Positions 34,439 to 43,566 are shown, counted from the first letter of the stretch. The stretch is DNA of 47,388 nt from an uncultured Candidatus Pelagibacter sp. (GCA_905618905.1 CAJQTH010000032.1:1-47388); one strand, 5' to 3'. Notes: a model not told the origin generated them from the sequence alone. A program made the numbers and translations.

Positions 34439-36823
34439 ATGAATGATCAAGAAGACGATAAAAAAAATTTAGATAACACATTATCAGACAGTGATAATAA
34501 TAATCAATCAGAAGTTGATTCAAGTAATCAACCTCAGAGCGAAGAAAATAAAAACCAAAATACAGAAACTGATTCAGATAGTAAAAATCAATCTATAGTT
34601 GATTCAAGTAATCAAACTACGAATGAAAAGCAATATGAAAATCAACAAACTGATTTAAGTGAAGAAGTTAACAATCAAAAGATTGAAGAAAAAATAATTG
34701 TAGAAACTTCAGATGAAATAAAAAATGAAAATAACAAGTCATCTCATCAAGTTATTCATAAAAAAGAAGGTAGATTACATATTTATGTAAGGCAGGATAA
34801 ATATAAAGGTGAACTCAAATCAAAAAATTTGGTTGGTAGGCTTTATATTAATGGTAAACAAAAAATTTCATCCTCAGGTACAGCAAACTTAGATGAAGCA
34901 ATACAAATTTTAGAAAAATGGTTTGATGATGTCCATGAAGAAAGTGAAAGATTAAAAAATGAAAATAATTTAACTAAAAATATTAATCAAGAAGCAACTG
35001 AATCTTCACCAACTGATACTTTATCAAATAATCAAATTAACAATCAGGCTCAAGAACAAACAACTACTCAAGAACAAATAAAAAATAAATTATCAAATAT
35101 TTTCGAAAAAATTAAAGAAATTAAAATTAAAAAACCAGATTTTGTAAAAAATTTAAATAAATCATCTTTTAATAAATCTAAAGTTGCTAATTATAAATCA
35201 AAACTAGAAAATTTCTTTAAATCTAAATTAGGTAAATCTAGTGTGCAAGGTGAAGAAATAATTGGTGTAGAACTTTCAAATAAAGAAATAAGAATAGCTC
35301 AGGTTTCAAGCAACAAAGCTAATCAATGGGTGTTAGAAAAATTACATATTCACCCAGTTGACATTACAGATGATAGTACACCAATTGATAATGCAGATAA
35401 ATTTTCAGAGGAATTAATGTTAGCAGTTCAAAAATATAAAATAACCTCACCCAATGCAGCAATTGCTATTCCAGTAACCAGTGCAATTATAAGAGTAGTT
35501 ACGGCACCTTTAATGAAAGATGAGGAATTAAATAAAGCAATCGAAACTAATTCATTATGGGAAAACTTAGTTCAGTTAACAGATAGTTTAGAAGATTATT
35601 CTATTTTTCATCAAGTCATTAATAGAAATGTTAAAGAAAATACAATGGATCTTTTATTCGTTGCATCAAAATTAACAGATATAAATAGTTATACCTCAAT
35701 AATTAAAAATGCAGGTTTAAATCCTGTAATCATTGATGTTAAATGTTTTGCTTTAAAATCAGCAGTTGACCAGGTTAATCAAATAGCAAATAAAACTGAA
35801 GATGCTAATTTAACTGCCGTTCTAGAATTCGGATTAGATGAAAATTATTTGATGATTCTCTATGATAATAATCCAATAATAACTGATATTTTTATCAGGG
35901 GACAAGATAGAAAAATTTTACAAGATTCTCAAAATAATGAAGAGAAAGAGGGATTAGTTAGAAGATATGTAACTCAAGTTAAGCAAGCTATTCAAGATTT
36001 TGAGACTAAATATGAAAAGAGAATCAGAAATATTAAAGTTGTTTCAGATATCAAAAATGTAGATGAATATTTAGCAAGCTTTAGAAAAGCTTTAATGAAT
36101 ATTGGGTTTAATACTTTCGATCCTACAGAAGGACTAAAAATTCCAAGCCAAAACCAGCAAATTTTAGATAACAAGTTAAATAGATCCTATCTATCAACTT
36201 CTGTTGGATTAGCTTTTAGAAAACTTGATGTCTTTGGCTATTATAAATTCGTTACTGCAGTTAAAAATATAAATCTTCTTCCAGATAGATCAAATGTGAT
36301 GAAGCAAAAAAAGATGAAAGCAATTTCAGGTTTTGCTTTCAAAGGAATTACTGCTGCTGTAGCTGCAATTTATCTTGTATTATTTGGTTTATCTTTTTGG
36401 AACATTATTTCTTACAACAATGAATTAAAACAATATGAAGCTATAAAAAAAGATCATATTAAAATTATAGAACAAAAAAAAATAGTTTCAAAAGAATTTA
36501 AAGTGATTAATACATCTTTAAAATTAAGCAAAACACTTAAATCAAATAAAGAATTAACTTATAGAATTCTAGCTCAAGTAGCCTCAAGTGTTCCCAACAG
36601 AGTAAAATTTGATCAAGTTGTGTTTAATGGATCTGACAGATTAACCATTCAAGGATTGGCTGCAACTGATCAAGATATATTAAGATTTATAGAAAATTTA
36701 AGTAAACAAAAATTGGTTGAACAAGCATCTTTATCATCAATGCGATTACCAAAATCCTCAGCAGGAGGCGCTACCATGAAAGGCTTTAGAGTGTTTGTAA
36801 AAATTAAAAGAAGTAGAATATAG
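34439..36823 (+). CDS. PilM-PilN fusion with Ser/Asn/Gln-rich N-terminus and an extra small domain
   Basis: The 794-aa protein joins parts that are separate in most type IV pilus systems. Residues 1-110 are low-complexity Asn/Gln/Ser/Asp/Glu with an imperfect NQS-x-VDSSNQ repeat. Residues 111-165 form a compact domain (GRLHIYVRQ..., VGRLYINGKQKISSSGT, then a helix with AIQILEKWF) resembling recombinase arm-binding domains. A second polar linker leads to a PilM actin-like domain (273-605, starting IIGVELSNKEIRIAQV). INLLP at 611-615 is the PilN peptide that binds PilM. One membrane helix (633-656) and the PilN periplasmic domain follow. The layout is GspL-like. First gene of the pilMNOPQBC operon. 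Confidence 0.88.
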   Translation: MNDQEDDKKNLDNTLSDSDNNNQSEVDSSNQPQSEENKNQNTETDSDSKNQSIVDSSNQTTNEKQYENQQTDLSEEVNNQKIEEKIIVETSDEIKNENNKSSHQVIHKKEGRLHIYVRQDKYKGELKSKNLVGRLYINGKQKISSSGTANLDEAIQILEKWFDDVHEESERLKNENNLTKNINQEATESSPTDTLSNNQINNQAQEQTTTQEQIKNKLSNIFEKIKEIKIKKPDFVKNLNKSSFNKSKVANYKSKLENFFKSKLGKSSVQGEEIIGVELSNKEIRIAQVSSNKANQWVLEKLHIHPVDITDDSTPIDNADKFSEELMLAVQKYKITSPNAAIAIPVTSAIIRVVTAPLMKDEELNKAIETNSLWENLVQLTDSLEDYSIFHQVINRNVKENTMDLLFVASKLTDINSYTSIIKNAGLNPVIIDVKCFALKSAVDQVNQIANKTEDANLTAVLEFGLDENYLMILYDNNPIITDIFIRGQDRKILQDSQNNEEKEGLVRRYVTQVKQAIQDFETKYEKRIRNIKVVSDIKNVDEYLASFRKALMNIGFNTFDPTEGLKIPSQNQQILDNKLNRSYLSTSVGLAFRKLDVFGYYKFVTAVKNINLLPDRSNVMKQKKMKAISGFAFKGITAAVAAIYLVLFGLSFWNIISYNNELKQYEAIKKDHIKIIEQKKIVSKEFKVINTSLKLSKTLKSNKELTYRILAQVASSVPNRVKFDQVVFNGSDRLTIQGLAATDQDILRFIENLSKQKLVEQASLSSMRLPKSSAGGATMKGFRVFVKIKRSRI

Positions 36824-36825
36824 CA

Positions 36826-37503
36826 ATGGATATAGATTTAAAAAATATTAATATGTCTGATATTAAAGATCAGATTTTAAAACTTGCTGATAAAAAAACT
36901 CTTATAAAAATAGCAATAATTACTGGTGCAATTATTTTTTTCTTAATAATTTATTATGCAATTTTAAACCCAATGGCTAATTCTAGAAAAGCTAAATTGA
37001 ATGATATGAATTTAAAAAAACAAGAAACTGAACAGTTTACTAGTGATATTTATTCGATGAAGGCAAAAATTAAAAAACTTAAACCTGAATACGAAAAATA
37101 TTCTAAATTATTTCATTCCAAATCTGAAGTAGAAGGCCTTTTACAGACATTAAGTGAATATGCTGGACAAAATGATTTAGTGATTACAAGTATAGAAAAA
37201 AAAGAAATTAAAGAAGTTTTAAAAGCACAAGCTTTGGCTAAAGCAGATGGTAAAAAAGTAAAGAAAAAGAAAAAAACTCAAGTTAAAAATATTAAAAATA
37301 TTGCCTACTACTTGATCCCTGTTGATTTTGAAATTGATGGTAATTTTTTAGGCTATATTAAATTTAAGAGATCTCTGTCGCTTTCTAACAAGATGTTAAA
37401 TTTTGACAAAGAATCAATTCAGGTGGTAAAAGGCAATACATCTGGAGCGATAAAAGTAAAAGGAACATTAACTATAGTGGGGTTACCAGATGAATTTTTT
37501 TAA
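36826..37503 (+). CDS. pilO: PilO inner-membrane alignment protein
   Basis: PilO pairs with PilN in the periplasm to link the inner-membrane platform to PilP and the secretin. The 225-aa protein has one transmembrane helix (about 27-47), a coiled-coil segment (about 55-95) and a C-terminal ferredoxin-like domain. A lysine-rich insert with KKVKKKKK lies near residues 140-147. It starts two bases after the pilMN stop and overlaps pilP by 14 bp. Identification rests on operon position and architecture because PilO sequences are weakly conserved. Confidence 0.85.
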   Translation: MDIDLKNINMSDIKDQILKLADKKTLIKIAIITGAIIFFLIIYYAILNPMANSRKAKLNDMNLKKQETEQFTSDIYSMKAKIKKLKPEYEKYSKLFHSKSEVEGLLQTLSEYAGQNDLVITSIEKKEIKEVLKAQALAKADGKKVKKKKKTQVKNIKNIAYYLIPVDFEIDGNFLGYIKFKRSLSLSNKMLNFDKESIQVVKGNTSGAIKVKGTLTIVGLPDEFF

Positions 37504-37996
37504 AATAATTATTATTTCCGTATTCTTTATATTGTTATCTAGGGTTTCTATGGCAGATAGTCATGATAAAGAGCAAAATATTATCGAAAAAGCAAAAGAG
37601 ATAAATAAAAAGATTAAAGAAAAACAAGCAAATTCACAAACAAATATTTCCTCAGAGATTAATGATGAGGAACCACTGCCACTAAATGATCCTTTTGCTG
37701 GAGATAGCTCTTTAAGTGGCGGAAACACAATTATAGCAAATAGCTCAGAGGAAGCTAAAAATGAAATGAGTTTATATAAGTTTAAATTAGTAGGATTAAT
37801 GACTTCTGGAAATGATGATGGATTTGTATCATTAATTAATTCAAGTGGAGATGTGACTACTTTAAGTTTGTTCGAGGAATTAAGCCCAGGGGTGAAATTC
37901 ATTGGAGTGACTGATGATGAGGCAGTATTTGAAAAAAATGGAAATTCCTTTTTAGTGATAAATTTTAAAAACCAAATTACAGAAAGTACTAAATAA
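37490..37996 (+). CDS. pilP: PilP-like periplasmic protein
   Basis: PilP connects PilN/PilO to the secretin. The 168-aa protein has a signal peptide ending SMA at about residue 22, a disordered charged region (to about 60), the PLNDPFAG segment typical of the PilP linker, and a C-terminal HR-type beta domain (about 95-168: LYKFKLVGLMTSGNDDGFVSLIN). Most PilP proteins are lipoproteins, but no cysteine is present near this signal peptide, so this one should be soluble. It lies between pilO and pilQ. Confidence 0.83.
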   Translation: MNFFKIIIISVFFILLSRVSMADSHDKEQNIIEKAKEINKKIKEKQANSQTNISSEINDEEPLPLNDPFAGDSSLSGGNTIIANSSEEAKNEMSLYKFKLVGLMTSGNDDGFVSLINSSGDVTTLSLFEELSPGVKFIGVTDDEAVFEKNGNSFLVINFKNQITESTK

Positions 37997-37998
37997 TC

Positions 37999-39555
37999 AT
38001 GAAATTTAAAAAAAATATATCATTATTAATTTTACCTTTATTATTAATTTTTCTTACAGGTTGTGCAGAGCAGCTTACTAAAAAGAGTGGATCTTTTAAA
38101 CACGATACCCCACTAATAAAAACTGATATTAAAAAACTTGGACAAAAAGAAGTAGATAAAAGTGTGGAGATGGGACCAACTCCTGTTGAAGGTGATGTTG
38201 TTAAGCTAAAAAAAAGAAAACAGATATCATCTGTTAAAGAGAGAAATTATTTATTAATTTCAGATGAATTCCAATCTTTAAAACAAAATGTTTCTTTTAG
38301 ATTTCAAGCTTTAGATTTTAAAGAAGCAATGAAATTAATGTCTGAAATTGGAGAAATTAATATTTTAGTAAGTGAAGATGTTGCAGGAGCAATAACTGCA
38401 GAATTAGATAACGTGCCTTGGGATAAAGCATTTAATGCATTATTAGATTTAAAAGGTTATGCAGCAGATATAGATGTAGCTAGTAATATTATTAGAATCT
38501 CAACTCCTGCTAATTTAACTTCACAGGAAGGTTATAAATCAGCTAGAGCATCAGCGGTTAAGAAGAAAGTTGAATTAGAAGATTCTGTTGAACCAATTAT
38601 TTCAGAAATTTTTAGACTTTATTATATAACTCCTGCAGAAGCTAAAGCAACAATCACAGAATTATTTACAACTGTTGGAACTAGTGGAAATTATATACCA
38701 ATACAAGTAACCGAAGAAACAACTACAAGATCAATTATTGTTAGAGGTAAAGAAAAAGATTTAGATATAGTTGATAAAGTAATTCGAGAAATTGATAAGA
38801 GAACTCAACAAGTTTTAATAGAAGCTTTTATAGTTGAGGCAACTTCAACTTTTGCACAAAATTTAGGAAAAAGACTTGGAGCTGCTTATACGAGAAAAGG
38901 TGTGAGAGTTGGTGGTACGCAAGGTGGAAGTAGCGTAGGAGCTGCGGATGGGACAGGGGCTGCATTATCAGATTCAACAGGAGCTTTTACAAGTGGTGCT
39001 GGAACAGATAATTTAGTAAACTTTGGCTCTGCTGCTGCAACAAGTGGAATTGGAATATTGAGAAAAACAGGTTCAGCTGTTTTAAAAATTGAGCTTGATT
39101 TTTTAGAGTCTCAAGGTTTGTCAAAGACAGTATCTAACCCAAAATTATTCACATTAGATAATCATCAAGCAAGTATTAATCAAGGTGAAACAATTTATAT
39201 TGACGGTGGAGATGGTGAAGATAAAGCGGTTGATGCATCATTAAAACTAATAGTAACACCAAATATTATAGGTGATGGAAACGTAATGCTTTCAATCCAG
39301 GTAAATAACGACACTCCAAATAGATCATCTCCAGGAACACCAGGTGTAAATAAAATGGAGATAAACACCAAACTATTAGTTGCGGATGGCGATATAGTTG
39401 TAATTGGGGGTATCAAAAAAAATAATATAGCGAATAATAGAGAAGGTGTCCCAGGAACCAAAAAAATACCAGTACTAGGAAAAGTATTGAGTGGAAAATC
39501 AAATTCCGACACAATGACTGAGATGCTAGTATTTATCGCTCCAAGGATTTTATAA
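37999..39555 (+). CDS. pilQ: PilQ/MshL-type secretin, predicted lipoprotein
   Basis: This outer-membrane secretin forms the pore for the pilus. The 518-aa protein has a lipobox (FLTGC, Cys22), unlike typical PilQ, and lacks N-terminal AMIN domains. An STN/N0 domain (FRFQALDFKEAMKLM onward, about 95-175) is followed by an N1 domain with TTRSIIVRG, a Gly/Ala-rich stretch at 305-350, and the secretin core with VSNPKLFTLDNHQASINQGE and a C-terminal EMLVFIAPRIL. Length and lipidation are closer to MSHA-type MshL. It overlaps pilB by one base. Confidence 0.92.
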   Translation: MKFKKNISLLILPLLLIFLTGCAEQLTKKSGSFKHDTPLIKTDIKKLGQKEVDKSVEMGPTPVEGDVVKLKKRKQISSVKERNYLLISDEFQSLKQNVSFRFQALDFKEAMKLMSEIGEINILVSEDVAGAITAELDNVPWDKAFNALLDLKGYAADIDVASNIIRISTPANLTSQEGYKSARASAVKKKVELEDSVEPIISEIFRLYYITPAEAKATITELFTTVGTSGNYIPIQVTEETTTRSIIVRGKEKDLDIVDKVIREIDKRTQQVLIEAFIVEATSTFAQNLGKRLGAAYTRKGVRVGGTQGGSSVGAADGTGAALSDSTGAFTSGAGTDNLVNFGSAAATSGIGILRKTGSAVLKIELDFLESQGLSKTVSNPKLFTLDNHQASINQGETIYIDGGDGEDKAVDASLKLIVTPNIIGDGNVMLSIQVNNDTPNRSSPGTPGVNKMEINTKLLVADGDIVVIGGIKKNNIANNREGVPGTKKIPVLGKVLSGKSNSDTMTEMLVFIAPRIL

Positions 39556-41306
39556 TGTTAAAAATTAGTAGAGAAAGTGAAATTAACTTAGTTAATGTCT
39601 TGATTGATAATGACATTATTTCAGGAAAAGATTTAATAAATATTAAAAAAATAAGTACTGAAAACAATAAGTCTCAAATTGATGCAATATTTGAGTTAAA
39701 ACTCACTGATGAAAAAAAAATAATTGATTTATTAATTAAAGAACAAAATTTAGAAACAATTGATTTAAAAACAGTTAAAATTACAGATGAATTAAAAACA
39801 GTTTTACCATCAAACTATATAAAGATAAATTTTGTAGCACCATTTAAAATTGAAGGAAAAATTTTGCACATGGCAATTCCAGATAGTTCAAAACTGGGAT
39901 TGATGCGAAATCTAAAAGCTATCACAAAAAAAGACATTGAATTACATGCTGCAAAAATAACTGATATCTCTGAATATATCGAAAGATTATCAAATGAAGC
40001 AGATGAAGTAACAATTGCATCAATACGTAGTGATAATAGAAAAAAAACTAAAACTTTTGAAACAGATTTAGGAGATGCAGGAGAGGTTTTAGAAAATGCA
40101 CTAGAAGAAGATATTGAAGCAATTGAAAACGAGTCAGAGGTAATCAAATTTAGTACAGCAGTTATAGCTGATGCAATAAAAATGGGTGTGAGTGATATTC
40201 ATATTGAGCCTTACAGATTCAATTCAAGAGTAAGATATCGACTAGATGGTATGCTTCATGAGCAAGAAACTTATAGGCAGTTTTTACATGATAACTATGG
40301 GGCAGTGGTTACTCGATTTAAAATTATGGGCAAACTAGATATTGCTGAAAGAAGATTGCCACAAGATGGAGCCATTAATTTTAAAATTGGTAACAAAGTA
40401 GTTGATCTACGTTTGTCAATATTACCTACAGCAAATAATGAGAGAATTGTAATGCGTATTCTTAATAAGGACGCAGGGGATATCACTCTTGAGCAATTAA
40501 ATTTTGAAAAGCAAGATTTAGAAAGTTTAAGAAAAGGAATTCACAGTAGTCAGGGATTAATTTTGGTAACAGGGCCAACAGGGTCAGGTAAGTCGACAAC
40601 ATTATATAGTATTTTAAAAGAAGTAAGTCGTCCTCATTTAAATATTTTAACAGCCGAAGATCCTGTGGAATATGAATTAGAAGGTGTAGGACAAGTACAA
40701 ATTAAAGATGATATTGGTTTTACTTTTGCTAAAGCCTTAAGATCTTTCTTAAGACAAGACCCAGAAATTATTCTAGTTGGTGAGATGAGAGATAAAGAAA
40801 CAGTTGATATAGGCTTAAAAGCTGCTCTTACAGGTCACTTAGTGTTTAGTACGTTACACACTAATGATGCTCCAAGTACTATTACTAGATTACAAAACAT
40901 GGGTACACCCGATTATTTAATAAGTGCTGCCTGCCGACTTGTTGTAGCTCAAAGACTAGCTAGAAAAAATTGTAAAGATTGTAGAGTACAAGATGATGAT
41001 GTTAATCCCAAAGTTCTTAAAGATTTAGGCTTTAGTGAAGAAGAGGCATCTAAAGTTAAAGCTATAAAAGGTAAGGGTTGTGAAAAATGTAGCGACACCG
41101 GTTACAAAGGTCGACAAGGTATTTATGAAATTTTAGTGGTATCAAAACCAATCAAAGAAGCTATTTTAAACGAAGCAACCACTCCTGAATTAAGAGAAAT
41201 AGCCATTAAAGAAGGATTTAGAACGATGCAAGATATGGGTAGAAGAATGATTGCATCCGGTGAACTTAATTTTAGAGAATATGAGAGAGTTCTTTCAGGC
41301 GAATAA
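39555..41306 (+). CDS. pilB: PilB/MshE-type pilus extension ATPase
   Basis: PilB powers pilus assembly from the cytoplasmic side. The 583-aa protein has an N-terminal MshEN-like domain (about 5-150), then the type II/IV secretion ATPase core with Walker A GPTGSGKST (340-348), Walker B ILVGEMRD, His box STLHTND, and a zinc-binding tetracysteine (Cys473/476 and Cys509/512) characteristic of extension ATPases. Some MshEN domains bind cyclic di-GMP; the sequence here is too divergent for me to claim binding. Order pilQ-pilB-pilC resembles the msh gene cluster. Confidence 0.95.
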   Translation: MLKISRESEINLVNVLIDNDIISGKDLINIKKISTENNKSQIDAIFELKLTDEKKIIDLLIKEQNLETIDLKTVKITDELKTVLPSNYIKINFVAPFKIEGKILHMAIPDSSKLGLMRNLKAITKKDIELHAAKITDISEYIERLSNEADEVTIASIRSDNRKKTKTFETDLGDAGEVLENALEEDIEAIENESEVIKFSTAVIADAIKMGVSDIHIEPYRFNSRVRYRLDGMLHEQETYRQFLHDNYGAVVTRFKIMGKLDIAERRLPQDGAINFKIGNKVVDLRLSILPTANNERIVMRILNKDAGDITLEQLNFEKQDLESLRKGIHSSQGLILVTGPTGSGKSTTLYSILKEVSRPHLNILTAEDPVEYELEGVGQVQIKDDIGFTFAKALRSFLRQDPEIILVGEMRDKETVDIGLKAALTGHLVFSTLHTNDAPSTITRLQNMGTPDYLISAACRLVVAQRLARKNCKDCRVQDDDVNPKVLKDLGFSEEEASKVKAIKGKGCEKCSDTGYKGRQGIYEILVVSKPIKEAILNEATTPELREIAIKEGFRTMQDMGRRMIASGELNFREYERVLSGE

Positions 41307-41308
41307 AA

Positions 41309-42541
41309 ATGGAAGCTTTTACTTACAAAGGAATATCTGAAGGTAAGTATATAGAAGGAGACATTGAGGCAATAAATCTTGATGAGGCTTCTCATCTATT
41401 AAAAGAAAAAAAAATAATAATCACCAACATAAACAAGTCTAAGAAAAAAAAAGAGGGTATAAAAAAGAAATCAAGTGGATCCTCTATCTTCGGGAAAAAA
41501 AAAGTTAAAGTACAAGAAATTCTTATATTCTCAAAACAATTTGCAACGATGGTTAAGGCAGGTTTGCCAATTTTACAGGTCTTAATAATGTTGAGAGACC
41601 AATTAGAAAGTCCAGCTATTAAAGAAATAATTGAAGATATCAGAAAGAGTTTGGAGGGAGGTGTAAACCTATCAAGATGTTTTGAAAAATACCCTCAATA
41701 TTTTGATAACGTTTATGTAAACTTGATAAAGGCTGGTGAAGCAAGTGGTAAGCTAGATGTGTTCTTACTTAAAATAGTAGAGTCATTAGAGAAAAAAGAA
41801 AAGATTAAGAAAAAAATTAAAGGCGCTTTAATGTATCCAGCTATCATGTTTACAGTAGCGATTACAGTAAGTGCTTTTATGTTGATTAAAGTAGTTCCAG
41901 TATTTGCAAAAATGTATGATGGGATGGGCCTAGAATTACCAGCTGCAACAGCAACAATTATGGCAATGAGTGATTTTTTAAGTGGTACAGGTGGAAAGTT
42001 AATTTTTTTTGGAGGATTAGGAGGATATTTTGGGTTTAAATTTATCGTAAAAAGAAATGCTGCAATTCGTTATAAATGGCATAAACAAATTTTAAAATTA
42101 CCAATTTTTGGAGATATGATTTTAAAATCTCTACTAGCAAGAATTTCATTAATTATGGGTAATTTAAGTGCGGCTGGTGTTAATTTATTAGAAAGTTTAG
42201 AAATTGCAAAATCAGTTAGTAATAATGATGTTGTTAGTGAGGCACTTGAGAATGTAAAAAAAGGTGTTTTTTCTGGTGATACATTAACTAAGCTTTTTTT
42301 AAAAGAACCATTATTCCCTCCAACTTTTAGTCAATTAATTTCTGTTGGTGAACAAACTGGTCAATTAGATGAAATGTTTAATTCAGTATCTGCTTATTAT
42401 GAAGAAGAATTTGATACCTCGGTAGATAACATGTCTACTTTAATTGAGCCTATCATGATTGTTTTTATGGGAATAATGATTGGTGGTCTAATGATAGCCA
42501 TGTATTCTCCAATATTTAACGTAGGTGCTTTAATTGGCTAA
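41309..42541 (+). CDS. pilC: PilC inner-membrane platform protein
   Basis: PilC (GspF family) is the integral membrane rotor that couples PilB/PilT to pilin insertion. The 410-aa protein has a short N-terminal domain (AFTYKGISEGKYIEGDIEA), then two homologous T2SF repeats: the first with FSKQFATMVKAGLPILQ and YVNLIKAGEASGKLD, the second with ISLIMGNLSAAGVNLLESLE and QLISVGEQTGQLDEM. Three strongly hydrophobic helices are visible (about 185-205, 232-252 and the C-terminal one). It ends the operon, one base from the convergent kinase gene. Confidence 0.95.
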   Translation: MEAFTYKGISEGKYIEGDIEAINLDEASHLLKEKKIIITNINKSKKKKEGIKKKSSGSSIFGKKKVKVQEILIFSKQFATMVKAGLPILQVLIMLRDQLESPAIKEIIEDIRKSLEGGVNLSRCFEKYPQYFDNVYVNLIKAGEASGKLDVFLLKIVESLEKKEKIKKKIKGALMYPAIMFTVAITVSAFMLIKVVPVFAKMYDGMGLELPAATATIMAMSDFLSGTGGKLIFFGGLGGYFGFKFIVKRNAAIRYKWHKQILKLPIFGDMILKSLLARISLIMGNLSAAGVNLLESLEIAKSVSNNDVVSEALENVKKGVFSGDTLTKLFLKEPLFPPTFSQLISVGEQTGQLDEMFNSVSAYYEEEFDTSVDNMSTLIEPIMIVFMGIMIGGLMIAMYSPIFNVGALIG

Positions 42542-42542
42542 T

Positions 42543-42965
42543 TTATAATTGTTTAGTTAAAACTAAATGGTTTATCCAAGGTTTTTTTCCATCTTTAAAC
42601 TCAACTGCATCCATTATTTCTTGCATAAAGAAAGTTCCTAGTCCACCTGGTTTTACATTATCAATTTCTCGATGTTTTACTTTTTTAGGATCTACAGGAG
42701 TACCCATATCATAAAAAGCAATTTTCATTTCTTTGTTAACTAAACTAATTTCAACAACCATTATTTCGTTAGCATCAGGCTTATCTTTGTAAGCGTGCTT
42801 AACAATATTTTGTGCAGCTTCAGCTATTGCTAAAACTAATTCATCTTTTAAATTCTGTTCTATATTGAGTTTTTCAAATACTTCTCTACAAAAAGTTCGG
42901 ACATCTTTTAAACTAGAGGATTTTACCAGAAAGGCTTTTTTTTCAATATGATTTAAATCAGTCAT
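42543..42965 (-). CDS. RsbW-like anti-sigma/partner-switching serine kinase
   Basis: The 140-aa protein is a stand-alone GHKL ATPase. The N box ELVLAIAEAAQNIVKHAY (Glu49, Asn53) and the glycine-rich ATP-lid region GGLGTFFMQEIMD fit RsbW/SpoIIAB-type kinases, which phosphorylate STAS antagonists and bind a target, classically a sigma factor. It is third in an operon after two STAS genes, 20 bp from the nearer one. No sigma factor is encoded in this window, so the target is open. Confidence 0.88.
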   Translation of the reverse strand: MTDLNHIEKKAFLVKSSSLKDVRTFCREVFEKLNIEQNLKDELVLAIAEAAQNIVKHAYKDKPDANEIMVVEISLVNKEMKIAFYDMGTPVDPKKVKHREIDNVKPGGLGTFFMQEIMDAVEFKDGKKPWINHLVLTKQL

Positions 42966-42985
42966 CGCTACTTCAATAATAAAAT

Positions 42986-43285
42986 TTATTCTAAATTCAA
43001 TATTTGTTCTAACTTTGCCATCATGATTACTTTTAAAACTGATTTACTCACATCTTTAATAATAACCTTCGTTCCCTTCTCTAGGGCTTTTTGATGACTT
43101 TCTATTAAAACCGAAATACCTGAAGAGTCCATGTATTGAACGTTACTTAGATTTAAAGCAACATCTTTACCAGAGTCAATTATTGGAAAGATAACTTCCT
43201 TAACCTCTTCTGTTTTATCCATATCTATTTCACCATCTAAAAATATGGTACTTATATTATCTTCTTCTGTAATTTTGTATGTCAT
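42986..43285 (-). CDS. STAS-domain anti-sigma factor antagonist (second copy)
   Basis: This 99-aa single-domain protein matches RsbV/SpoIIAA: the IFLDGEIDMD strand near the N-terminus and VQYMDSSGISVLIES with the phosphorylatable serine motif at residues 53-56 (DSSG). It should be phosphorylated by the RsbW-like kinase encoded after it and dephosphorylated by the GAF/PP2C phosphatase at 31,931. It overlaps the first STAS gene by 4 bp and resembles it closely, so the pair arose by duplication. Confidence 0.9.
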   Translation of the reverse strand: MTYKITEEDNISTIFLDGEIDMDKTEEVKEVIFPIIDSGKDVALNLSNVQYMDSSGISVLIESHQKALEKGTKVIIKDVSKSVLKVIMMAKLEQILNLE

Positions 43286-43566
43286 AGAAACTTCCTTGCC
43301 ATTGCTAAAACTTTTTCAACAGGTTGACTAACTTCTTTAAGTTCAACTTTAGTATTTTTCTCTCGAGCTCTTTGATTGCTCTCTATAATTACTGATATAC
43401 CAGACGAGTCCATGTATTGCACATCTTTTAAATTTAAATGAACTTCTTTGCCAGAATCAATTAAAGGAAAAACAATTTCTCTTACATCATCTGCAATATC
43501 CATATCTATTTCTCCATTAAGAAAAACAGTACTTACATTTTCATTTTCGATAACTTTAAATTTCAT
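43282..43566 (-). CDS. STAS-domain anti-sigma factor antagonist (first copy)
   Basis: From the ATG at 43566 the protein has 94 aa; an in-frame upstream ATG at 43608 would add a non-conserved 14-residue extension that the paralogue lacks. The STAS fold shows VFLNGEIDMD and VQYMDSSGISVIIES, with the phospho-serine motif intact. It is first in the STAS-STAS-RsbW operon, divergent from the pilin genes, and the spacer between them holds a copy of the 13-bp motif that could serve either side. Confidence 0.9.
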   Translation of the reverse strand: MKFKVIENENVSTVFLNGEIDMDIADDVREIVFPLIDSGKEVHLNLKDVQYMDSSGISVIIESNQRAREKNTKVELKEVSQPVEKVLAMARKFL

